Notes under the pieces: model-generated
What the model was told of the DNA's origin: nothing
Database searches by the model: none
Seen by the model: the letters and a program-made list of their open reading frames with translations, nothing else
Made by a program: the position numbers and the translations under genes
Shown here: positions 8,909-16,395 of the stretch, one piece after another
How positions within the stretch are numbered: the first letter of the stretch is position 1
Layout of the letters: every line of letters begins with the position of its first letter
Source of the DNA: Giardia muris
Lineage: Eukaryota > Fornicata > Diplomonadida > Hexamitidae
NCBI GenBank assembly: GCA_006247105.1
Contig: VDLU01000013.1
Coordinates: forward strand, 1-20,593
DNA: 20,593 bases
Direction: 5' to 3'

Positions 8909-10561
8909 TCATCCAGTGGGCGTTCCAAGGCCCTGGGGGTGGTTGGTGAGCCTGCCCCCGACAGCAGCGAGGTTCTGGAGGAGGATCCTCTTCTCCTCCT
9001 CCACCTCCTCGAGGCGTCTCCGAAGGTCTTTCATGTCATGGCTCTCGGTCCTCAGTTGGGCGTTCTCCTTCTCGAGGACGAGGTTCTGGGCCTTCTGGTC
9101 TGCGAGTGCTCTCTTGAGGTCCTCAATGGTCTTGGAGAGCTGCTCCTGAAGAGTCGCCTTCTCGGTGGTGAGGGCGTTGATGAGGGCTCGATTCTGGTCA
9201 GAGGCCTTTCGAAGGTCCTCGTTCATCTCCGCATGCCTCTTGGACTCATTGATAGCATTGTCGAGCTGCTGTTTGAGAGAGGAGACTTCTGCAGTTAGCT
9301 GATCGATCTGAGCCCTGTCCTGTCGTTTCCTGTCCTCGAACTGTTTGTGGAGGATATCGTTCTCTTTGTTGGCCTTCTGGAGTTGTTGTTTGAGAGAGGA
9401 GTTTTCCTGATTCAGTTGGGATAACTCCTTCTTTGTCTCCTCTAGGGTATTCTTGGAAGAGGAGAGGTCTTTCTTGAGGGAGTCGTTCTCAGTGGCGAGC
9501 TTGTTAACACGATCCCGGAGCCTAGGCACTTCACCGGGGTTATGTGGCGGGGGGATTCGCTCTGTCCCCTCATTTTCGAGGAGCTGATGGACTCGGGTGA
9601 AGTCGCCTCCCCACGATACCCCATTGTTCGCATGCCATTGAGCTGTATGACCTTTGGAGTCCTTCATTCCCTGTTCGTAGGGGAGAAGGAGCTCAACGAT
9701 CTTGGGGTAGTTGTAGTGGGCTGCGATCATGAGAGCGGTTGCTCCGGAAGGGAAGGCAATTCCATTAAAGTTGAACTTTCGTTCCTCCGTTGACTGCTTT
9801 CCCGCCTCGGAGAGGAGGAGTCGGGCGCAGTCCGTCTTGCCATTAAGGGCGGCCCACATCAATGCGGTCAATCCATCTTCGTCCTGCATCCCAATTTCCT
9901 TTTCTAGGAAGGGGATGCAATTAGAGTGGCCATATTTTGCGGCCATCATCAGGGCTGTCATCCCGGTCGGATCCTGATATCCAACACGATCCAGATGCTT
10001 CTTGACTCCCTCAATGTCTCCGGTGACTGCGGATACCATAAGCGGTGGTTGCTCTTTCGGGGGAGGGAGTTGTTCCGTGCCCTCGTTCTTGAGGAGCTGA
10101 CGGACTCGAGTGAAGTCACCTATCTTTGTGCTGTTGTTCGCATGCCATTGAGCTGTGTATCCTTCAGAATCCTTAAGTCCCTGTTCGTAGGGGAGAAGGA
10201 GTTCAACGACATCGGGATGGTTCTGGTGGGCTGCGAGCATGAGTGCGGTTGTTCCGGGAGGATAAGTGTTGAGAAGGCCCTTCCATTCCTCTGTCGTCTG
10301 CTTTCCTGCCTCAGAGAGGAGGAGTCGGACGCAGTCTGTATAACCGTCGGAGGCTGCCAACATCAGTGCGGTCCGTCCACAGTTGTCCTGCATCCCGATC
10401 TCCCTCTCAAGTAGGGGGATGCAGTTGGCGTTACCTTCCATTGCGGCATACATCAAAGCCGTCCATCCATTTTTGCTCTTCTCCCCAACTTGATTGAGGT
10501 TCCTTTTCACGTCCTCGAGGTTGCCAAACATGGCCGCCCCCATCAAATCTGTAAGGGACAT
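8909..10561 (-). CDS. ankyrin-repeat / coiled-coil protein (protein 21.1-like), intact copy
   Basis: The 550-residue protein belongs, by architecture, to the large Giardia 'protein 21.1' group. Residues 1 to about 340 are ankyrin repeats, recognisable from repeated G-x-TALM-x-AA and LLLSEAGKQ / ELLLPYEQG motifs. They form two successive modules of about 165 residues, each ending in TAQWHANN, a (R/H)QLL(K/E)NEGTE element and a Pro-rich hinge. Residues from about 345 to 535 are a long Lys/Glu/Leu/Gln coiled coil containing SSLKQQL twice (388-394 and 427-433). There is no signal peptide or membrane segment, so a cytosolic or cytoskeletal scaffold is likely; partners are unknown. The ATG follows TTCAAAA, a typical Giardia A-rich start context, and both start and upstream sequence are conserved in the second copy. 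Stop is TGA. Confidence 0.9.
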   Translation of the reverse strand: MSLTDLMGAAMFGNLEDVKRNLNQVGEKSKNGWTALMYAAMEGNANCIPLLEREIGMQDNCGRTALMLAASDGYTDCVRLLLSEAGKQTTEEWKGLLNTYPPGTTALMLAAHQNHPDVVELLLPYEQGLKDSEGYTAQWHANNSTKIGDFTRVRQLLKNEGTEQLPPPKEQPPLMVSAVTGDIEGVKKHLDRVGYQDPTGMTALMMAAKYGHSNCIPFLEKEIGMQDEDGLTALMWAALNGKTDCARLLLSEAGKQSTEERKFNFNGIAFPSGATALMIAAHYNYPKIVELLLPYEQGMKDSKGHTAQWHANNGVSWGGDFTRVHQLLENEGTERIPPPHNPGEVPRLRDRVNKLATENDSLKKDLSSSKNTLEETKKELSQLNQENSSLKQQLQKANKENDILHKQFEDRKRQDRAQIDQLTAEVSSLKQQLDNAINESKRHAEMNEDLRKASDQNRALINALTTEKATLQEQLSKTIEDLKRALADQKAQNLVLEKENAQLRTESHDMKDLRRRLEEVEEEKRILLQNLAAVGGRLTNHPQGLGTPTG

Positions 10562-10690
10562 TTTTGAACATCAAACGTCCACTTTCACCAGCCTTCCACT
10601 GAGGCTCCCATCTGACACTCTGGGCATCCAACCACTACCACCTACCTGCCCCGAGGACGGGAGGCCCACAGCTCTCCTCGGGATGCTCGT
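10562..10690 (-). promoter_or_regulatory. conserved 5' flank of ankyrin gene copy 1
   Basis: Shared with 16268-16395 upstream of copy 2, including GGAGAGCTGTGGGCCTCCCG, GTGGTTGGATGCCCAGAGTG and the start-proximal TTGATGTTCAAAAATG. Giardia promoters are short and AT-rich close to the ATG, so the TTGATGTTCAAAA element is the likely core. Conservation of the whole 130 bases also reflects duplication. Confidence 0.55.
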
Positions 10691-11283
10691 TGGGGCCTCC
10701 TCGCCCCCACAAGCCAGCCCGATCGCATCCATAACCCCTGGAAGCCGTTGATGCAGGTCGTGCAGACGTCCTTGCTGTCTGGACGGGATACACAGTTGGA
10801 GAGGACGCACTTCGTACAGGCGACGGGAGAAGAGGAGGAAGAGTGGTGGCCCTCGAGGCACTCCGAGCACGTGAAGGCGTTCGAGGCGTAGGTGCACGTC
10901 CCGCAGTTCTCTTTTCCTCCATTTGTCGCATCGCTACAGAGGTAGAGGTTCTTATTACTACCATCCGTCTTGACGAAGGTGATCGCACCATCAGCTGCCG
11001 TCTCACAAACACCGTTGGTGGCCGTCTTGCAGAGCTGCTTTCCAACCCCCTGTGTCTGGTCATAACAGCCTCCCTCGAACAGGAAGTAGTTGTTGGTAGA
11101 AGGGTCCCTGCCACCACTGGCCGCCTTGTTGCAGCCCGAGCACACACCACCAGTACAGTCAGCAGTCGTAACGGTGCTTGGATCCGCACAAGCCCCATTG
11201 ATCGGGGCCTGGTTCGTGTCACTGCACTTCTTGCAGAACTCTCCCTCAACCCCCGGGATGGTGAAGGTCGAACCACCCCCGTC
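10642..11283 (-). pseudogene. VSP module C, truncated at both ends
   Basis: The frame opens right after a TGA with DGGGSTFTIPG and carries the VSP amino-terminal pattern: CKKC, PINGACADPSTVTTADC, CSGC, YFLFEGGCY, CGTCTYAS, CSEC, CTKC, CTTCINGF. There is no in-frame ATG and no signal peptide. The VSP similarity stops near 10740, and the frame then runs about 33 residues into the ankyrin gene's upstream DNA before stopping at 10642. The Cys-rich C-terminal half, transmembrane helix and CRGK tail are all missing. Its first about 110 bases of coding sequence are nearly identical to the matching part of module A. It cannot make a normal surface VSP and is most likely a recombination remnant or donor fragment. 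Confidence 0.8.
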
Positions 11284-11444
11284 TCATCCTTCCCCTTCAC
11301 CATTCACTCACTTCCCCCTGCATCCGAACCACCAACCGAGGAAGCCCCCGAGGCCCCCCAGGACCAGCAGGACGGCGATGACGATCCCCGCAATGGCACC
11401 CCCAGAGAGCCTGGAAGAACTGGAGGAGGGGGGAGGGGGGCAGG
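11197..11444 (-). repeat. VSP junction repeat, copy B/C
   Basis: This holds the last about 135 bases of VSP module B, the 24-base spacer and the first about 85 bases of module C. It matches 13207-13454 at an offset of exactly 2010 bases. The 3' coding part differs at only about two positions over 134 bases. Confidence 0.85.
11284..11307 (-). terminator. 24-base inter-VSP spacer with poly(A) signal (B/C)
   Basis: After the CRGK-TGA end of module B, the minus strand reads GTGAATGG then TGAAGGGGAAGGATGA. Module C opens immediately after that final TGA. AGTGAAT (11308-11302), overlapping the stop codon, matches the Giardia poly(A) consensus AGTRAAY. The ATG in the spacer is out of frame with VSP. 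Confidence 0.65.
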
Positions 11445-13293
11445 CATCGTTGGTGGGAGTGGAGCCGTCCCAGCAGAGGGTGCACTTCCCATTTGGACAG
11501 GAGGTGCACCCACTGGGGCAGGCCATGCAGTCGGAGGGGCTGGTCACAGTAGTGGTGTTGTAGTACCCAAGGGCACAGGAGCTGCAGGCGGTCGAGGAGG
11601 TGCAGGCCCCGCACTCCTTCGGACAGGCCGTGAAGGCGCCTGAGGCTGTGTCGAGGATGAAGGGGGCATTGGGGGCGGGAGTAGTGCACTTCCCGTCGAC
11701 AGCCGTCTGGCACAGCTTGCTCCCGACCGAAGTCCCGGTGGTCGAAGATACAGGATAGCAGCCTCCCTCGAAGAGGAAGTAGCTGTTCGTATTACCGGTC
11801 ACAGTCGGATTCTTGCAGCTCCCGCACCTCGTGGCACTGGACGAGACGGGGTCAGTCCCGGCCTCGTTGAGGCAGATGTCGTTGGCGCCTGCCGCCCTCG
11901 TCGTCTTCTTGTTGACGGCGGCCAGGGGCGTGCAGGTCCCGTCAAATGGAACGAAGCCGGAAGGGCACTCCTTGCAGACGGTCGTGCTCCCAACAAGAAG
12001 CTGGTTCTTCAGAGGGCAGATCTTGAGGTCCGCCGCCTTCTGGGGAGAGAAGCATCCGCCCTGATAGGCCAGGAAGCCGTTGAGGCAGGAGGTGCAGTAG
12101 CCGGAGGACCCCGTGCAGATCTTCGTGTTCGCATCGACGCACTCTCCGTTGATCGGGTTCTTCCCAGTTGGACACCCGACACAGACGAGCCCCGAGCCGA
12201 GGCCGAAGTCGAGGCAGCTCTCGCAGTTGTCGGGGCACTTGCTGCAGGTCGTGATGGAGAGGGAAGAGTTGTAGGTTGGGCCGAAGCCGCTCTTGCACGC
12301 CTCGCACTGGCTCTTGTCAGTGTTGCAGGCTCCACAGTTCTGGAGGTCGCAAGGCTGGCACGTCCCGTACTGCTGACCGGCGTCGGGGGTGTAGAAGAAG
12401 CCCTCGGAGCACTTGTCGGCATCGCACTTCTTGTGAGATTGATCGGCGTCGCACTGGTCGCAACCCTCGGGACAGGCCTTGCAGGTCGAGTCGAGGTAGA
12501 AGGTCGGCATGCACTTGGTGCAGGTGTCGGCGTCCGTGCACGTCTTGCAGTTCTCGGTCTTGCACTTCGTGCACTTGTTTCCGTCCTTGAAGTACCCGTC
12601 GGTGCAGGTCGTGCAGGTGTTGGCATCGGAGCAGGTCAGACAACCGGCGGGACAGGCCGTGCACGCGCCCTTGTCGAGGTAGAACCCGTCCGCACAACCC
12701 GAGCAGGTGTTGGCAGCATTCGCCTCGATGCAGTTCTCGACCGAGCAGGAGAAGCAGTTGGCCTTGGTCGAGTCGGGAAGAAAGCCGGGGTTGCAGGTCG
12801 TGCAGGTGGCCGCGGAAGCACTGGTCGCCGTCCCCGTCTTGCAGTTCTGGGGCAGGGCGGGACAGCCCGAGATAGCGCCATTCGACGTGAAGGGGACGGA
12901 CCCGGGGAGGCAGGCCTGACAGGTGACGGTCGAGGCGTAGGTGCACGTCTCGCAGTTCGCCACTCCTCCGCTCGAGGCGTCCCCGCAGAGGTAGAGCTTC
13001 CCGTCCTTGAGGAAGGCCCCAGATGCCGCCGTCGTGCAAGCACCGCTGCTGGCCGCTGAGCAGAGAATGCTCCCGGGAGAGGACGCCTGGTCGTAGCACC
13101 CCCCGTTGAAGAGGAAGAGGGTCCCGGACGTCCCACACGACTCACACGTGCCATCGGCAGTTGGGGACTTCTGAGTACAGTCATTGCCTGGAGTCCCACA
13201 CTTCCCATTGATCGGGGCCTCACCCGTCTCACTGCACTTCTTGCATAACTCTCCCTCAACCCCCGGGATGGTGAAGGTCGAACCACCCCCGTC
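11308..13293 (-). CDS. variant-specific surface protein (VSP) module B, lacks start codon and signal peptide
   Basis: An open frame of 661 codons encodes a VSP body: over 25 CXXC motifs across the ectodomain, GGCY motifs (NGGCY near the start, EGGCY later), and FGPTYNSSL. The C-terminus has a CPPPPSSSSS linker, a Gly/Val/Leu/Ile-rich transmembrane helix and the terminal CRGK of the VSP family. Such proteins coat the trophozoite and undergo antigenic variation. The frame starts directly after an in-frame TGA at 13296-13294 with DGGGSTFTIPG. The first usable codon is an internal GTG at 12963, and no signal peptide can be encoded. Only 24 bases separate it from module A, leaving no room for its own promoter. 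I read it as an intact but unexpressed cassette; expression after recombination behind a leader is possible. Confidence 0.8.
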   Translation of the reverse strand, partial: DGGGSTFTIPGVEGELCKKCSETGEAPINGKCGTPGNDCTQKSPTADGTCESCGTSGTLFLFNGGCYDQASSPGSILCSAASSGACTTAASGAFLKDGKLYLCGDASSGGVANCETCTYASTVTCQACLPGSVPFTSNGAISGCPALPQNCKTGTATSASAATCTTCNPGFLPDSTKANCFSCSVENCIEANAANTCSGCADGFYLDKGACTACPAGCLTCSDANTCTTCTDGYFKDGNKCTKCKTENCKTCTDADTCTKCMPTFYLDSTCKACPEGCDQCDADQSHKKCDADKCSEGFFYTPDAGQQYGTCQPCDLQNCGACNTDKSQCEACKSGFGPTYNSSLSITTCSKCPDNCESCLDFGLGSGLVCVGCPTGKNPINGECVDANTKICTGSSGYCTSCLNGFLAYQGGCFSPQKAADLKICPLKNQLLVGSTTVCKECPSGFVPFDGTCTPLAAVNKKTTRAAGANDICLNEAGTDPVSSSATRCGSCKNPTVTGNTNSYFLFEGGCYPVSSTTGTSVGSKLCQTAVDGKCTTPAPNAPFILDTASGAFTACPKECGACTSSTACSSCALGYYNTTTVTSPSDCMACPSGCTSCPNGKCTLCWDGSTPTNDACPPPPSSSSSRLSGGAIAGIVIAVLLVLGGLGGFLGWWFGCRGK

Positions 13294-13454
13294 TCATCCT
13301 TCCCCTTCACCATTCACTCACTTCCCCCTGCATCCGAACCACCAACCGAGGAAGCCCCCGAGACCTCCCAGGACCAGCAGGACGGCGATGACGATCCCCG
13401 CAATGGCACCCCCAGAGAGCCTGGAAGAACTGGAGGAGGGGGGAGGGGGGCAGG
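13207..13454 (-). repeat. VSP junction repeat, copy A/B
   Basis: Same structure as 11197-11444: the 3' end of one VSP, the spacer and the 5' end of the next. The 2010-base offset is a multiple of three, so the reading frame is kept from module to module. Confidence 0.85.
13294..13317 (-). terminator. 24-base inter-VSP spacer with poly(A) signal (A/B)
   Basis: Identical to the B/C spacer. AGTGAAT (13318-13312) overlaps the TGA of module A, and a second in-frame TGA (13296-13294) closes the spacer just before module B. Confidence 0.65.
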
Positions 13455-14946
13455 TCCCATTGAAGGACGACCCGTCCCAGCAGGTCGTGCAGGCCGTCGT
13501 GTTGCATCCCGTGCAGCCCGAGTGGTAGATCGAGCACGCCTTGCAGTCGGGGGTGGCTCCAGCTGTGGTGTTGGCGTTGTAGTACCCGAAGCCGCAGGAC
13601 GTGCAGGTGACGGCACCGTTCGAGGAGGTGCAGGCCCCGCACCCCGGGACCTTCGAGGAGCAGGAGGTGAGGACGGTCCCATTGAGGTAGAGGCCCGAGG
13701 TGGTATTGACAGCATTACAGACCCCACCAGAGGCCGAGGTGCAGGCGCTCTTCCCGACCTCCGTGGAGGCGTTGTAGCAGCCCCCGTTGAGGAGGAAGAA
13801 GTTAGTGGTCGAGGACCCGGTCACGTCCTGGCACTTCCCGCACCTCGTGGAGGACGCATCGAGGGCGGTTCCGTCCTCCTTCTGGCAGATCTGGGTCGCC
13901 CTCGTCACGTTCGTCGAGGCGACCAGAAGGCATTCTCCGTTGATCGGGACGAAGCCCGGCTTGCACTCGGAGCAGACGGTCGTGTTCCCGACCAGGAACT
14001 GCTTCTCCTTCGCACAGACGCCCAGCTCGGCGGCCTTGAAGGTCGAGTAGCATCCCTCGAGGTAGGGGACGTATCCATTGAGGCAGGACGTGCAGGTGCC
14101 GGAGGAGTCGGTGCAGACCTTCTTGGTGGTCTCGTTTGCAGGAACACACCCCCCGTCGATCGGGGCCTGATCAGTCGGACACTCGGTGCAGACGAGCCCC
14201 GGACCGAGGTTGGTGCAGGAGGTGCAGTTCTTGGGACAGGAGTCGCAGGACGTGATGGCAAGGGAGGAGTTGTAGGTCGGGCCGAAGGAGGGGAGGCAGG
14301 CCGAACAGGTCTTCTCGTCCGTGTCGCACGTCTTGCAGTTCTGGACGGTACAGGCCTTGCAGGTCTTGTCATTCTCTCCAACAAGGCCGAAGCCGGGAAG
14401 GCAGGACTTGCAGGTGAAGACCTCTCCGGCACGGGAGGTGGTCGAACCTCCGTTTCCACCTGAGTTCCCTCCTGGAGTTGGGGCCGCATAGGTGCATGTA
14501 CCGCAGTTCTCTTTTCCTCCTGCATCTTCTGAGGTGTCACTGCAGAGGTAGAGAACCTCACTCTTGATGAAGGCGGGGGAGTTATCCTGGAGAACAGTGC
14601 ACTTCCCAGCAACCACGGTCTTGCAGAGCTTGTTCCCGGGAGAGGAGTCCGTCTTGTAGCACCCACCATAGAAGAGGAAGTAGTCCGTTCCTGTTCCACA
14701 TCCCGTACAGACACCATTGGCACATTCAGCAGTCGTAACGGTGCTTGGATCCGCACAAGCCCCATTGATCGGGGCCTCACCCGTCTCACTGCACTTCTTG
14801 CAGAACTCTCCCTCAACCCCCGGGATGGTGAACTTTGAGTTTGCATCGCACTCTCCCGTAGCTCGAGCCTTCACCTCCACCGAGCCCTCGAGGACGTCGA
14901 TCTCCGGTGCTGCTCTCCCGGAGGAGCGGTCGATCGTCCCGAGCAT
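13318..14946 (-). CDS. variant-specific surface protein (VSP) module A, start uncertain, no signal peptide
   Basis: The VSP body begins near GECDANSKFTIPGVEG (about 14856) and has about 18 CXXC motifs. It carries GGCY motifs, FGPTYNSSLAITSC and a C-terminal linker, transmembrane helix and CRGK tail almost identical at DNA level to module B. As first module of the array it could be the expressed member, but the nearest in-frame ATG (14946) gives MLGTIDRSS and a charged leader with no hydrophobic signal. The same frame stays open to 15801; those extra 285 residues are Arg/Pro/Ser-rich and look like chance read-through of GC-rich DNA. Other frames upstream also show no signal peptide. It may be 5'-truncated by recombination at about 14870, or its start may be misread. 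The VSP identity is certain, the start is not. Confidence 0.75.
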   Translation of the reverse strand: MLGTIDRSSGRAAPEIDVLEGSVEVKARATGECDANSKFTIPGVEGEFCKKCSETGEAPINGACADPSTVTTAECANGVCTGCGTGTDYFLFYGGCYKTDSSPGNKLCKTVVAGKCTVLQDNSPAFIKSEVLYLCSDTSEDAGGKENCGTCTYAAPTPGGNSGGNGGSTTSRAGEVFTCKSCLPGFGLVGENDKTCKACTVQNCKTCDTDEKTCSACLPSFGPTYNSSLAITSCDSCPKNCTSCTNLGPGLVCTECPTDQAPIDGGCVPANETTKKVCTDSSGTCTSCLNGYVPYLEGCYSTFKAAELGVCAKEKQFLVGNTTVCSECKPGFVPINGECLLVASTNVTRATQICQKEDGTALDASSTRCGKCQDVTGSSTTNFFLLNGGCYNASTEVGKSACTSASGGVCNAVNTTSGLYLNGTVLTSCSSKVPGCGACTSSNGAVTCTSCGFGYYNANTTAGATPDCKACSIYHSGCTGCNTTACTTCWDGSSFNGTCPPPPSSSSSRLSGGAIAGIVIAVLLVLGGLGGFLGWWFGCRGK

Positions 14947-16267
14947 TGCGGGTCGTCCGGGCTCAGACCTCAGGCATGACGATCCCATTGGGTGGTGCGA
15001 AGACCGATCCTCCTGGAGCGGACCTAGTTGGGAGCTGCTGGACGGTCCTGAGTTGTGTGGTCTTGCACCAAGGTCTGGGATGAGAGGGGAGGGGCCTGTC
15101 AGGCTGCGGTCGAGGAGGCGGGCTCTATGACGACTCCTCACCAAGTCCTCTCTCCATCTGTCGGCAGGACTCCGAGCTCCTGGACGTCTGGTGCGTCCTC
15201 CCAGTGGTCCCGTCCCTGAGCCACGGTCTGAAGGGCGTGAGGAGCCACAAACCGGGCCCCTGCTCGAAGTCCTTCGTTCGTCAACGATCTGCAGGACGGG
15301 CCTCCTCTCGTGGCCAGGAGCACACGTCCACGACCTCTTCCATATCTCCTCGGATGCTCCCGTCCCTCCAAACTCATACTTGGTGGGCAACGAGGACAGA
15401 CAGCACGGCCTTCTTGTCGTCCCCTGCCCCGAGGGAAGGCTCGAAGTGGTCATGATGGGGACTGCTTCTCGACTTCCGGAGAGGAGTAGTGGACGAGGTA
15501 TCCCGACGTCATGCCTCTTCGACTCCTTGAACGAGCCGGGACTGAGAGTCCTCACGAAGGTCACGACCTCGAGGAGGAGCGGAGAGAGTCGTCTGTAATC
15601 CCAGAGCCACGGGCCGAGATGAGTCGACAGGAAGGGATGTCCGTCATCCAGCACAAGGGTCCTGGCCTCTCGATCCCAAGGACCTTGCAGGCACGGTTCC
15701 CAGTCCTCGTCGTGTGGTCCCATCCGAAGAGCTGAGTCATGAGACACCCGTTGATGGAACAGGGGTGATGAGGACTGCAGTGCGACGGGAGGTGCCCACA
15801 AGGACGTCGTGGAGTGGACGGACGAACCGTCTCGTGCAGGAATGGGGCCACGGGACAGGCCACCGGTGTGAAAGGACGGACGGGAGAGGGGAGCAGTAGG
15901 TCTTCATCAGGCCGGGCAGTCTGGAAGGACTGAAGGACTATCGTGGGCACCACTGGTTCCGGACAGCAGTGATGGCCTCTGGTGCAGGACGGCTCGTTGT
16001 CGTCCCAGGCCGTGAGCCCGCCCACATTGGACGACTCCGGCTCCTCGTTGGCAGAGATGGGACGTGTCCCTCCCCAACGGCCAGGGAGAGAGGACGAGCA
16101 TAAGTCGGGGGCGTCTCCCTTCTGAGTCTGGATGCGAGTTGCACGTCAGCCAGCTTGGACCCACGCCTATCTGGAGGGGCCGGAAGGCTCTTCACCCTGC
16201 CATTGAGTGGGTGGGGAGCTATAAGGGGAGACTGATGACCAGTGGGAGCTCATTCGGGGACGAGAGA
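14947..16267. other. intergenic region between VSP array and ankyrin copy 2
   Basis: About 1.3 kb without a supportable gene. The minus-strand frame continuous with VSP module A covers 14947-15801, and smaller frames occur on both strands, but none has recognisable domains or VSP-like cysteine spacing. No A-rich start context followed by a convincing open frame was found. Confidence 0.5.
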
Positions 16268-16395
16268 ACCCCGAGGAGAGCTGTGGGCCTCCCGTCCTCG
16301 GGGCAGGTCGTTGGTAGTGGTTGGATGCCCAGAGTGTCGGATGAGCGGGAAGGGGGAGCCTCAATCCGAGGAGAGTTGATGCTTGATGTTCAAAA
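16268..16395 (+). promoter_or_regulatory. conserved 5' flank of ankyrin gene copy 2
   Basis: This matches 10562-10690 in reverse complement: the same GC-rich block, the same GTGGTTGGATGCCCAGAGTG, and the same TTGATGTTCAAAA immediately before the ATG. About 10-25 bases around 16342-16380 differ between copies. The AT-rich start-proximal element is the probable Giardia-type core promoter or initiator. Confidence 0.55.

Larger units (their letters stand above)
8553..10690 (-). repeat. large inverted repeat, left arm
   Basis: This segment is the reverse-complement counterpart of 16268-18354. The outer about 850 bases (8553-9400: 3' flank plus coiled-coil coding part of the ankyrin gene) and the inner about 130 bases (5' flank) match closely. 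The ankyrin-coding middle has diverged. The arms end abruptly: outward similarity stops at 8553, and inward similarity stops at about 10690, close to the broken VSP module C. Confidence 0.85.

Noticed and set aside
10635..13313. Minus-strand frames starting at the ATG inside the inter-VSP spacers (MVKGKDETG...)
   Set aside because: The ATG is one frame off from VSP and the product is an Arg/Ser/Pro shadow; it does not provide a VSP start.
11284..13320. TGA recoding or read-through producing one multi-VSP protein
   Set aside because: The intact ankyrin gene ends in TGA, Giardia uses the standard code, each stop overlaps a poly(A) signal, and the next ectodomain would follow a cytoplasmic tail.
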